Assembly (NCBI GenBank): GCA_963854565.1
Contig: CAWKZT010000127.1
Location: 1 to 5,398 of the forward strand
Direction of reading: 5' to 3'
DNA from: CAWKZT01 sp963854565
GTDB taxonomy: Bacteria > Actinomycetota > Acidimicrobiia > Acidimicrobiales > JAHEJN01
Length of the DNA stretch: 5,398 nucleotides
In this document: positions 1 through 5,398 of the stretch, in pieces
Position numbering within the stretch: position 1 is the first letter of the stretch
How the letters are laid out: each line of letters begins with the position of its first letter
Notes under the pieces: generated by a model
What the model was told of the DNA's origin: nothing
Seen by the model: the letters and a program-made list of their open reading frames with translations, nothing else
Databases searched by the model: none
Position numbers and translations under genes: made by a program

Positions 1-519
1 ATAGTTAAAATAAAGCCGTCCATCAGGCCCAAACATCACGGCGTGAATTGCATGGTCATGCTGCCCATTTACCGGATTCAAAACTTTTCCTGTGAACAGC
101 ACCTTCTTCGCGTCCGCCTTCTCATCGCCATCGGTGTCGGTGAGCAAAAGAATCCTGTCCGGAGCGGAAACAATCGCCTTGTTGCCCAGCACGCAAACGC
201 CGTGCACTCCATCGATGTCCGGGTTCTGGTAAAAGACCGTTGTCTTGTCCGCACGCCCATTGCCGTTGCTGTCCTCAAGAATTAAAATACGGTCACCCGC
301 CTTACGGGTCTTTTTGCGATAGTTGAACGCTTCGGCCACCCACACTCGACCGCGATCATCCACGTCGATGCTCGACGGATTGGAAAGCTGCCCCTGAGTT
401 GCAAACGATTGTACGGCCAAACCCTTGGCCACAACAAACTGTTCGCTTGTCTTCTGAACCTCAGCCCCAATCGCTGAAACAAAAAACAGAGCAAAAAGAG
501 AAATGATTAATTTCTTCAT
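1..519 (-). CDS. PVC-type membrane-bound dehydrogenase, N-terminal part (runs off the left edge)
   Basis: Translating the minus strand from the ATG at 519 gives 173 codons without a stop up to the window edge, so the gene is cut at its 3' end. Residues 1-19 form a Sec signal peptide (MKK followed by a hydrophobic run, ending near AIGA). After it come features of the Piru_Ver/TIGR02604-type putative membrane-bound dehydrogenase domain: LSNPSSIDVDDRGRVWVAEA (residues 45-64), then NYR, then GDRILILED, and later GQHDHAIHA and FGPDGRLYFN. These read as blades of a beta-propeller. Two Asp/Asn-rich loops, DSNGNGRAD (83-91) and DTDGDEKAD (128-136), look like calcium-binding loops. Full-length members are usually around 1000 residues and often end in a cytochrome c CxxCH domain, which would lie outside the window. 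The ATG overlaps the sulfatase stop codon, so translation is probably coupled. Redox partner and substrate are unknown. The family call is from recalled motifs. Confidence 0.85.
   Translation of the reverse strand, partial: MKKLIISLFALFFVSAIGAEVQKTSEQFVVAKGLAVQSFATQGQLSNPSSIDVDDRGRVWVAEAFNYRKKTRKAGDRILILEDSNGNGRADKTTVFYQNPDIDGVHGVCVLGNKAIVSAPDRILLLTDTDGDEKADAKKVLFTGKVLNPVNGQHDHAIHAVMFGPDGRLYFNY
516..519 (-). promoter_or_regulatory. ATGA stop/start overlap, probable translational coupling
   Basis: On the minus strand the sulfatase stop TGA (518-516) shares bases with the ATG (519-517) of the downstream dehydrogenase gene. The 4-base overlap is seen directly. Such overlaps commonly allow terminating ribosomes to restart on the next gene, so the two proteins are probably made from one transcript. 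Confidence 0.8.
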
Positions 520-2264
520 TTCGTTTTCTTCAGTTCTTCAAGCGTGAGTTTTGCGTCCTTGTTCGTATCGCGCCGGTTGAATTGCTTGGTCAGCGCGGGC
601 ACGTTGCGTCCTTTCGGATTGCCAATGTATTCCTTGAGTGTGATGAAGCCGTCTTTGTTCGTGTCGCGTCTCTGGAGGAACTTCTCCGGAGTTGGGCGTT
701 TGGGCTTAGGCTTTGATACTGTTGGTTTCCCATTCGGATTGTAGTTGGGATTCGACTTGGGATATAACGCTCCCGTTTCCTTCACAAAGCCATCGATCAA
801 GGCTTGAAGCTCGGCCACCTTCTTGGACATCTTCCCGGCGAGGTTCCGAGTCTCGCCGATATCGTCCTTAAGATTGTAGAGCTCGACTGTTTCGGGATAT
901 TTGGGATGCGGCTCGAACCGTCGGATCAATTTCCAATCACCCTGGCGAACCGATACCGCGGGCACTAGATGAGGAAACCAGGTGAAGTATGCCTGACGAT
1001 CGAGTTTGCCCGTTTGCTTCAGGATGGGAACGATTGATTCACCATCCACGATATGTTCTTTGGGTTTCTCCAAACCGGCGGCTTCGAGAATCGTCGGGTA
1101 AAGATCGATCGGGCCGACGATAGAATCACTGATGGAGCCAGCTTCAACCTGACCGGGCCAGCGCACCATCAAGGGAACGCGTTGTCCACCTTCGTAGATA
1201 CGACCCTTGCCCTCGCGCAGCGGAGCGTTGTTGGTGGGAGGTTGGTCGGCGGCCCATTTCTTCCAGTCCTGTACGAACTTCCATTTCGGATGGCCTTGTT
1301 TTACGTCCATTCCCCGGGCACCCGGTAAGTTGCTATGCGTATTACCTCCATTATCTGAATAGAAGATGAAGAGCGTGTTGTCCGTCAGCCCAAGTTTATC
1401 GAGTTTGTCCAACAGGCGGCCCAAGCTTTCATCCACACTCTTAAGCATCGACGCCATGATTGGATTCTTTTGGTGGCCGCGAGGGTCGACCTTATTGGCA
1501 AACTGCTTCGTGTACTCTTCCTTGTGCCCCCACGGTCCGTGAACGGCGTGGTGCGAGAAGTTTAGGAAGAACGGTTCATTCTTATGTTTTTCAACGAAAC
1601 GGATTGCCTCGTCAGTCAGGCGGTCGGTGATGTATTCGCCCTTGGGACCATCAGTGATCGTCCCCACCGGATGTTTGGGGCTGGGCTCGCCGGTTTTGTG
1701 AACGCCATACGGTGAGAAGTAATTCGAACCGGGCGGTCCGGGACTGGGTTGAGCATGGAACGCCACCTGAAAGCCGTGCTTCTCAGGCCAATGCTCCTGA
1801 CTCAAGCCCAGGTGCCATTTACCAAAATGCCCGGTGCGATAACCTGCGCCTTGCAACACTTCAGCCATCGTGACGAGTTCGGGATCAAGATACCGCTTAC
1901 TTATCGGATAGATGAACTTTTGGCTGGGCGAAGCCTTCTCAGGATATCGAGACGCCCGAGCGGGAAGTGCTTTCTGATGACCGCTGGCAGAGGTCACGCC
2001 ATGACGCGATGAATACTGGCCACTCAATATCGACGCGCGAGTCGGTGAACATAACGGGGTAGCATACGCATTCGTAAAACGCATCGACTGCCGTTCCAGA
2101 CGTTTCATATTCGGAGTTTCGTAGTACTTCGAGCCGTAGGGTGTGCTGTCCATCCAACCCATATCGTCGACAAGGAACAGAACGACGTTGGGTGGATGCT
2201 TTACTTCGGCCCAAACTGCAAGAGGAAGCAGTAAAGCAAAGAGGGTTAAATAAGATTTATTCAT
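516..2264 (-). CDS. Secreted S1-type sulfatase with C-terminal EF-hand pair
   Basis: Hydrolyses sulfate esters, probably on glycans, outside the cytoplasm. The start is taken at ATG 2264 (582 residues) because a signal peptide begins exactly there (MNKSYLTLFALLLPLAVWA, residues 1-19). An in-frame GTG at 2300 would add 12 polar residues. Sulfatase hallmarks, numbered from ATG 2264: metal-binding VDDMG (D33, D34); C72 in CSPTR, the C-x-P-x-R signature in which the Cys is converted to formylglycine; GKWHLG (148-153); SHHAVHGPW (237-245); SDNGG (303-307, with metal ligands D304 and N305); and GKGRIYEGGQRVP from 352, with active-site Lys 353. After the alpha/beta sulfatase domain there is a Pro/Lys-rich linker (about 513-528), then two EF-hand loops: DTNKDGFITLKE (534-545) and DTNKDAKLTLEE (566-577). 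The second lacks the usual Gly at loop position 6. The catalytic set looks intact; the subfamily and substrate cannot be assigned. It follows the sialidase gene by 116 bases and overlaps the next gene by 4. Confidence 0.93.
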   Translation of the reverse strand: MNKSYLTLFALLLPLAVWAEVKHPPNVVLFLVDDMGWMDSTPYGSKYYETPNMKRLERQSMRFTNAYATPLCSPTRASILSGQYSSRHGVTSASGHQKALPARASRYPEKASPSQKFIYPISKRYLDPELVTMAEVLQGAGYRTGHFGKWHLGLSQEHWPEKHGFQVAFHAQPSPGPPGSNYFSPYGVHKTGEPSPKHPVGTITDGPKGEYITDRLTDEAIRFVEKHKNEPFFLNFSHHAVHGPWGHKEEYTKQFANKVDPRGHQKNPIMASMLKSVDESLGRLLDKLDKLGLTDNTLFIFYSDNGGNTHSNLPGARGMDVKQGHPKWKFVQDWKKWAADQPPTNNAPLREGKGRIYEGGQRVPLMVRWPGQVEAGSISDSIVGPIDLYPTILEAAGLEKPKEHIVDGESIVPILKQTGKLDRQAYFTWFPHLVPAVSVRQGDWKLIRRFEPHPKYPETVELYNLKDDIGETRNLAGKMSKKVAELQALIDGFVKETGALYPKSNPNYNPNGKPTVSKPKPKRPTPEKFLQRRDTNKDGFITLKEYIGNPKGRNVPALTKQFNRRDTNKDAKLTLEELKKTK

Positions 2265-2380
2265 CAGAGAGAGATTGTGTCCATCCTCAGAGATTTTCAC
2301 CAGTAAATTGGTCGCAAATTGTCTCCGGGATGGAACAGTTTGATTTGGCCTGGTTCACTTCCGTGAGGTTTCTACGGATA
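2265..2380 (-). other. Spacer between the sialidase and sulfatase genes
   Basis: This 116-base gap has no strong Shine-Dalgarno sequence before ATG 2264; the nearest bases are a CTCTCTCTG run. A weak hairpin (TCAC-ggaa-GTGA on the minus strand, 2366-2355) sits 14 bases past the sialidase stop without a T-run. No clear promoter or terminator is seen, so read-through from the sialidase gene is the simplest reading. Confidence 0.4.
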
Positions 2381-3541
2381 TCACCGACTCCCGATCTTCG
2401 GGACCGCCCCATCACCTGTCGGCTCGCCGTCCATTAACCAGGAGAGGTTAAACCGTGCGACGCGCGTCTGGGGAAGCCGGCCTTCAAAGTGCATGTAGAT
2501 CCAACCTTCGCTCGCCGTACCGGGGCGTCCCGCGGAAAGGGAGGAATATTGGAAGGGGTCTTTCCACACCAATCGCTTCAAAGGCCAGGTCTTTCCGCCG
2601 TCGAAGCTCACCCAGACCGTGCCACGTTTGCGGCCGGCAGGGCTGTCGCAGTTGCTGTAGAGCAAGATGTCTCTGCCCGCGATCGGCAGGCGGACAAGTC
2701 CGGCGAAGCAACCGTAGTTCGTGTCCTGCGGTCCGTCGGGCAGGATGTCGACGATCCGCCAGCCGGTCCAGGTCTCGCCACCGTCGGCACTCCAAGCACA
2801 GCGTCGCCGCAGCGGCGGCTTCTTCGCGTTCCAATGCGAGCGGGAATTGTAGTAGAGCCTGCCGTCAGACAGTTCGGCGATCCCTGCCTCGCCGGTCCCC
2901 ATCTCCGAGAACGGCTTGCTGGTCTTCCAGGTTTTTCCGTGGTCGTCGCTGTAGATAGCGGTGGTGTAGTGCGTCGGCCAGTGTTTTTTAGGGTAATTGG
3001 ACTCGCCGTAATGCCGCGCCGCGCGGATCAATCGTCCGGCATATTTGCCGTGTCGCAACGTGATGCCGTGTTCGTTCATGTGCATCGACGGCACATTTCC
3101 TCGGGTGTCCGGATGAATCGTGGCTTTCACCTTCTGCCACGTCTTGCCGTCGTCCTGGCTGCGATAGACCGACAACGGAGCGGGCGGGTGACGATCCTCG
3201 GCGAACGCCAGGATGTCTCCAGTGGTCTCGTCGACAGTTAGGCCCCCTCCCTGAAAGGCCGGCTCGGCAACGATGATCTCTTCGCCCCAGGTCTTGCCTC
3301 CATCCTCACTACGACGCGCGAGAAGCTTTTTGTCTCCCAAGGTGGCGAGAACCGTTCCCTTGAGCGTGACGACAACGTTGGGGTGGCGTATGGCCTTGAA
3401 GAGCGGCTGGACTTCCATACGGGGCTTGCCCAGAAAGGCACCAATCGGTCCCTCCACCGGTTTTTCCGCAGCAGCGAGAGTTGCGACGAAGCAGGCCCAG
3501 ATGATCGAACCGGCAAAGAATGTAGTGTAGTATTTTAGCAT
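2381..3541 (-). CDS. Secreted sialidase-like (BNR/Asp-box) protein
   Basis: This 386-residue protein belongs to the sialidase (neuraminidase, GH33-like) superfamily, whose members release terminal sialic acids from glycans. A signal peptide covers about residues 1-25 (ending TLAAA). Five Asp boxes S-x-D-x-G-x-T-W mark the six-bladed propeller: 78-85 (SEDGGKTW), 128-135, 198-205, 251-258 and 312-319. Candidate catalytic residues are in family order: R52 in IRHPNVV (in place of the usual RIP), E218 in GEAGIAELSDG, R234 in NSRSHW, R304 in SPAGRKRG, and Y332 in FQYSSLSAG. The loop that normally carries the acid/base Asp between the first Arg and the first Asp box is short; D70 is the only obvious candidate. 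The start at 3541 is supported by a signal peptide and an upstream AAGAGG. It is probably the first gene of an operon with the sulfatase. It could be a sialidase-fold enzyme with another substrate; the fold is certain, the specificity is not. Confidence 0.87.
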   Translation of the reverse strand: MLKYYTTFFAGSIIWACFVATLAAAEKPVEGPIGAFLGKPRMEVQPLFKAIRHPNVVVTLKGTVLATLGDKKLLARRSEDGGKTWGEEIIVAEPAFQGGGLTVDETTGDILAFAEDRHPPAPLSVYRSQDDGKTWQKVKATIHPDTRGNVPSMHMNEHGITLRHGKYAGRLIRAARHYGESNYPKKHWPTHYTTAIYSDDHGKTWKTSKPFSEMGTGEAGIAELSDGRLYYNSRSHWNAKKPPLRRRCAWSADGGETWTGWRIVDILPDGPQDTNYGCFAGLVRLPIAGRDILLYSNCDSPAGRKRGTVWVSFDGGKTWPLKRLVWKDPFQYSSLSAGRPGTASEGWIYMHFEGRLPQTRVARFNLSWLMDGEPTGDGAVPKIGSR

Positions 3542-3546
3542 GGTGT

Positions 3547-3552
3547 CCTCTT
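3547..3552 (-). promoter_or_regulatory. Ribosome binding site of the sialidase gene
   Basis: The minus strand reads GAAGAGG, then ACACC, then ATG, so an AAGAGG Shine-Dalgarno lies five bases before the start at 3541. It is the clearest ribosome binding site in the window and fixes the sialidase start. Confidence 0.65.
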
Positions 3553-3641
3553 CAAATTGCAGACAGACTAATCGTCCGCAAGTAATTCGTTATGGTTTAA
3601 CAACCCGACTCGTTACCTATTTCTTTTCGGCCATAGCCTTC
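3553..3641 (-). other. AT-richer leader region upstream of the sialidase gene
   Basis: These 89 bases separate the chimeric reading frame from the sialidase ribosome binding site and have no coding content I recognise. They are the natural place for a promoter of the sialidase-sulfatase-dehydrogenase cluster, but I could not pick a convincing -35/-10 pair. A small inverted repeat (GGTT/AACC around 3594-3605) is too weak to call. Confidence 0.3.
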
Positions 3642-3947
3642 TTAGAAATCAGAATATACCTTGGGTGGTTTGAGTGTCCACTCGCTGTTCAGCAGCAGCA
3701 GCGACTGTGTCGCGGTGGTGGTCACCCCGGCCTTAACCGACTGGCGCGAGCCGTAACCCTCGATGTTCGGATTGTTGTAATCCTCGGGCCGCACCCGGGT
3801 GAGTTGCCAGTCACTGGCCCCCTCCCGTTCATTTTCCCTCTTGATCCAATCTTCATTGAGTTGCCGCCTAGGCTCGGCTTGGGCACCACGACCGGCGGCA
3901 AAGGCGACGGCGGAGGCCTTGAGGAAATCACGTCGGAAGGAACTCAT
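3642..3947 (-). CDS. Tat-signal chimeric fragment: dimethylformamidase-like N-terminus joined to a DUF1553-like tail (likely remnant)
   Basis: This is a 101-residue frame. The ATG at 3947 is chosen over the in-frame ATG at 4007 because a twin-arginine signal starts there: MSSFRRDFLKASAVAFAAG, with R5 and R6. Residues 44-74 (GASDWQLTRVRPEDYNNPNI through EGYGSRQSVKAG) resemble the segment after the signal in the N,N-dimethylformamidase beta-subunit-like proteins of planctomycetes, which normally continue for several hundred residues. From residue 75 the sequence changes to VTTTATQSLLLLNSEWTL (75-92), which resembles a motif near the C-terminal end of DUF1553 proteins (found with planctomycete cytochrome C domains). 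The last nine residues (KPPKVYSDF) match neither. The protein is far too short for either family and probably non-functional, though it remains open and could still be exported. No good Shine-Dalgarno is seen. The alternative is a novel small secreted protein. Family assignments are from memory of motifs. Confidence 0.6.
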   Translation of the reverse strand: MSSFRRDFLKASAVAFAAGRGAQAEPRRQLNEDWIKRENEREGASDWQLTRVRPEDYNNPNIEGYGSRQSVKAGVTTTATQSLLLLNSEWTLKPPKVYSDF

Positions 3948-4007
3948 GGCGACGAAGGTATGAGATTGCCCTAGGCTCACAAGCGTAATCTGCAATGCTG
4001 CTGCCAC

Positions 4008-4142
4008 ATGAATGCAGCGCTCTCCAGCAGCCCAACATCCATGGCGCGTCTGCTCTCAACATTGGCCCTGGCTGCTGTTGCCGTGGCGGGCGACTGTGCC
4101 CCTTGGCCAAGCTACCGCGCCGGTAGTGGTGGGGCCTTTTGA
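4008..4142 (+). pseudogene. Possible 5' remnant of a secreted protein on the plus strand
   Basis: From ATG 4008 (or the internal ATG at 4041) the plus strand reads 44 codons to TGA. From residue 12 it gives MARLLSTLALAAVAVAGDCA, which has the shape of a Sec or lipoprotein-like signal peptide, followed by PWPSYRAGSGGAF and a stop. WPSYR right after a signal recalls the start of secreted PQQ-like beta-propeller proteins (often W-P-x-[YF]-R-G). No Shine-Dalgarno and no continuation in another frame is recognised. It may be chance in a GC-rich stretch; confidence is low. Confidence 0.22.
4102..4126. repeat. Two adjacent palindromes
   Basis: CTTGGCCAAG (4102-4111) is a perfect 10-base palindrome. 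It abuts an inverted repeat with 6-base arms, CTACCG-CGC-CGGTAG (4112-4126). Neither has a T-run immediately after it on either strand, so this is not a standard terminator. It could be a protein-binding site or chance. Confidence 0.3.
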
Positions 4143-4219
4143 TGTGCAGGCGTCGAACACGCCGCCGTGCTCGGGCTCATCCGATCAGTCGTTGTAGAGG
4201 GAGGGAAACAATCTGATGG

Positions 4220-5398
4220 CTAGGCTAGAATCTGCTTGATCGCATGCGCCTCTTCGACACCGGTGAGCCGGGTGTTGAGGCCTTGAAATTTGAAAGTGAA
4301 ACGCTCGTGGTCGATCCCCATACAGTGCAGGATGGTGGCGTTCATGTCGTTGATATGCACTGGGTCTTTGACGATGTTGTAGCAGTACTCATCGGTTGCG
4401 CCGTGGACGCCGCCGCGTTTGATGCCGCCGCCAGCCATCCAGATCGAGAAGCAGCGGCCGTGGTGGTCGCGGCCGTTGCCCAGCCCCCCCTGGCTGTAGC
4501 TGGTGCGCCCGAACTCGCCGCCCCAGATCACTAGCGTGTCTTCGAGCAGGCCGCGCTGTTCGAGGTCGGTGACGAGCGCCGCGGAGGCTTGGTCGGTGTC
4601 TTTGCACTGCGCGGTCAAGTGTGGGACGAGGCTGCCGTGTTGGTCCCAGCCGCGGTGGAAGAGTTGCACAAAGCGCACGTCGCGCTCGGCCAGGCGCCTG
4701 GCGAGCAGGCAATTGTAGGCGTAGGTGCCGGGCCTGCGCGCGTCCTCGCCATAGAGCTTGAAGGTGCTCTCGGGCTCGTCCGACAGGTCGACGATCTCTG
4801 GTGCCGCGGTCTGCATGCGGAAGGCCATCTCGTATTGGGCAATGCGTGTCTGGATCTCAGGGTCGCCGAAGCGCGCGAACGAGTCCTCGTTGAGCGCGGC
4901 GAGATCATCGAGCATCTCGCGCCGGGTCGGGCGATTGAGCCCACTTGGATCTTTGAGGTAGAGGAGCGGATTCTTACCGCTACGCATCAATACCCCCTGA
5001 TGGTTCGAGGGTAAGATTCCGCTTCCCCAGAGCCTCGAGAAGATCGGTTGGCCAGGGTTCTTGCCGTTGCCCTGCGAGAGCAACACGATGTAGGCGGGCA
5101 TGTCCGCATTCGCGCTCCCCAGGCCGTAGCTCGCCCACGCGCCGAGGCTCGGGCGCCCCGGGATCTGCGAACCGGTGTTGATCAAAGTGATGCCCGGGTC
5201 GTGGTTGATCGCCTCCGTGTGCATCGAGTTGATCACCGTGATCTTGTCGGCAATGTCAGCAGTGTGCGGGACGAGGTCGCTCATCCACGTCCCGAATTGG
5301 CCACGCTGCTTCATCGGCGATACCGGACCACACACCAGGAATTTCTTCTGGCCAGCAGTCATCCCGGTCACGCGCTGGCCACCGCGGACACTGTCCGG
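4220..5398 (-). CDS. DUF1501 family protein (start beyond the right edge)
   Basis: The frame is open from the window edge to TAG at 4220, giving 392 visible residues; a GTG at 5371 is internal, because the residues before it (PDSVRGGQR) continue the family pattern. DUF1501 (PF07394) proteins belong to the alkaline phosphatase/sulfatase-like superfamily, are common in planctomycetes and verrucomicrobia, usually Tat-exported, and have no established reaction. Family hallmarks, numbered from the first visible codon: SMHTEAINHDP (58-68), QIPGRPSLGAWASYGLGS (about 78-95), GWDQHG (250-255), WGGEFGRT (292-299), GRDHHGRC (309-316), WMAGGGIKRGGVHG, HINDMNATILHCMGIDHERF, and the typical ending FQGLNTRLTGV followed by ILA. 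About 80-100 N-terminal residues, including the export signal, are missing. The C-terminus is complete. Such genes usually pair with a DUF1553/cytochrome C gene, and only a DUF1553-like scrap is found next door. GC content is clearly higher than in the sulfatase gene. Confidence 0.92.
   Translation of the reverse strand, partial: PDSVRGGQRVTGMTAGQKKFLVCGPVSPMKQRGQFGTWMSDLVPHTADIADKITVINSMHTEAINHDPGITLINTGSQIPGRPSLGAWASYGLGSANADMPAYIVLLSQGNGKNPGQPIFSRLWGSGILPSNHQGVLMRSGKNPLLYLKDPSGLNRPTRREMLDDLAALNEDSFARFGDPEIQTRIAQYEMAFRMQTAAPEIVDLSDEPESTFKLYGEDARRPGTYAYNCLLARRLAERDVRFVQLFHRGWDQHGSLVPHLTAQCKDTDQASAALVTDLEQRGLLEDTLVIWGGEFGRTSYSQGGLGNGRDHHGRCFSIWMAGGGIKRGGVHGATDEYCYNIVKDPVHINDMNATILHCMGIDHERFTFKFQGLNTRLTGVEEAHAIKQILA

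Larger units (their letters stand above)
3948..4219. other. Intergenic stretch between the DUF1501 gene and the chimeric fragment
   Basis: These 272 bases hold no convincing minus-strand gene; minus frames here give low-quality, stop-broken translations. The content is the plus-strand signal-peptide-like frame at 4008-4142 and two adjacent palindromes at 4102-4126. I see no T-tailed terminator after the DUF1501 stop. Confidence 0.4.

Noticed and set aside
282..494. 70-codon minus-strand frame near the left end
   Set aside because: It is an out-of-frame shadow of the PVC-type dehydrogenase start (ATG 519), whose translation has a signal peptide and family motifs.
2264..2284. Six-residue leader frame (MDTISL) whose TGA overlaps the sulfatase ATG as TGATG
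   Set aside because: The overlap is neat, but the only Shine-Dalgarno-like GAGG touches the leader ATG directly, too close to work; probably chance.
2265..2300. Longer sulfatase start at GTG 2300
   Set aside because: It adds 12 polar residues before a complete signal peptide that begins at ATG 2264, and has no ribosome binding site.
2355..2366. Hairpin with a GGAA loop after the sialidase stop as a terminator
   Set aside because: The stem is only four base pairs with no T-run, and the downstream sulfatase gene seems to need read-through.
2489..3241. 250-codon plus-strand open frame opposite the sialidase gene
   Set aside because: It lies wholly antisense to a gene with five Asp boxes and catalytic residues; its translation is rich in Arg/Ala/Val with no domain, as expected for a shadow in GC-rich DNA.
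3540..3974. 144-codon plus-strand open frame opposite the chimeric fragment
   Set aside because: It covers the Tat signal and family motifs of the minus strand in antisense; its own translation has no signal or domain.
3948..4007. 20-residue N-terminal extension of the chimeric fragment from ATG 4007
   Set aside because: The extension precedes a complete twin-arginine signal starting at ATG 3947 and has no sign of coding constraint.
4589..5014. 141-codon plus-strand open frame opposite the DUF1501 gene
   Set aside because: It is antisense to well-conserved DUF1501 motifs and has no recognisable domain.
1..5398. CRISPR arrays, tRNA or rRNA genes, insertion sequences, toxin-antitoxin or phage genes
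   Set aside because: No regularly spaced repeats, cloverleaf-like segments, transposase motifs or terminal inverted repeats were seen on either strand.

Overview
This window most likely comes from a bacterium of the Planctomycetes-Verrucomicrobia (PVC) superphylum. All five gene calls lie on the minus strand, and the families are typical of that group: a DUF1501 protein, a Tat-exported fragment, a BNR/Asp-box sialidase-like protein, a formylglycine-type sulfatase with a C-terminal EF-hand pair, and the start of a PVC-type membrane-bound dehydrogenase (Piru_Ver N-terminal type). Species cannot be read from the sequence. Identifications rest on motif recognition, not on database searches.

Reading in the direction of transcription (right to left): positions 5398-4220 hold a DUF1501 protein whose start is beyond the right edge. 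Positions 4219-3948 are a non-coding or degenerate stretch with two small palindromes and, on the plus strand, a short reading frame that resembles a signal peptide. Positions 3947-3642 hold a 101-residue reading frame that looks like a chimera: a Tat signal and N-terminal stub of a dimethylformamidase-like family, fused to a piece resembling the C-terminal part of DUF1553. Positions 3541-2381 hold a secreted sialidase-like protein with five Asp boxes and a good ribosome binding site. Positions 2264-516 hold a secreted sulfatase. Positions 519-1 hold the first 173 residues of a secreted PVC-type dehydrogenase, whose ATG overlaps the sulfatase stop codon as ATGA.

The sialidase, sulfatase and dehydrogenase genes look like one operon (gap of 116 bases, then a 4-base overlap). 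All three products carry export signals, so the likely theme is extracytoplasmic attack on sulfated, possibly sialylated, glycans coupled to an oxidation step. This is inference; the substrate is not visible. The DUF1501 gene is clearly more GC-rich than the sulfatase gene, and the chimeric fragment lies between them, which suggests that the area around 3640-4220 is a rearrangement scar or, if the source is a metagenome, possibly an assembly joint. I see no tRNA, rRNA, CRISPR array, transposase or convincing terminator.
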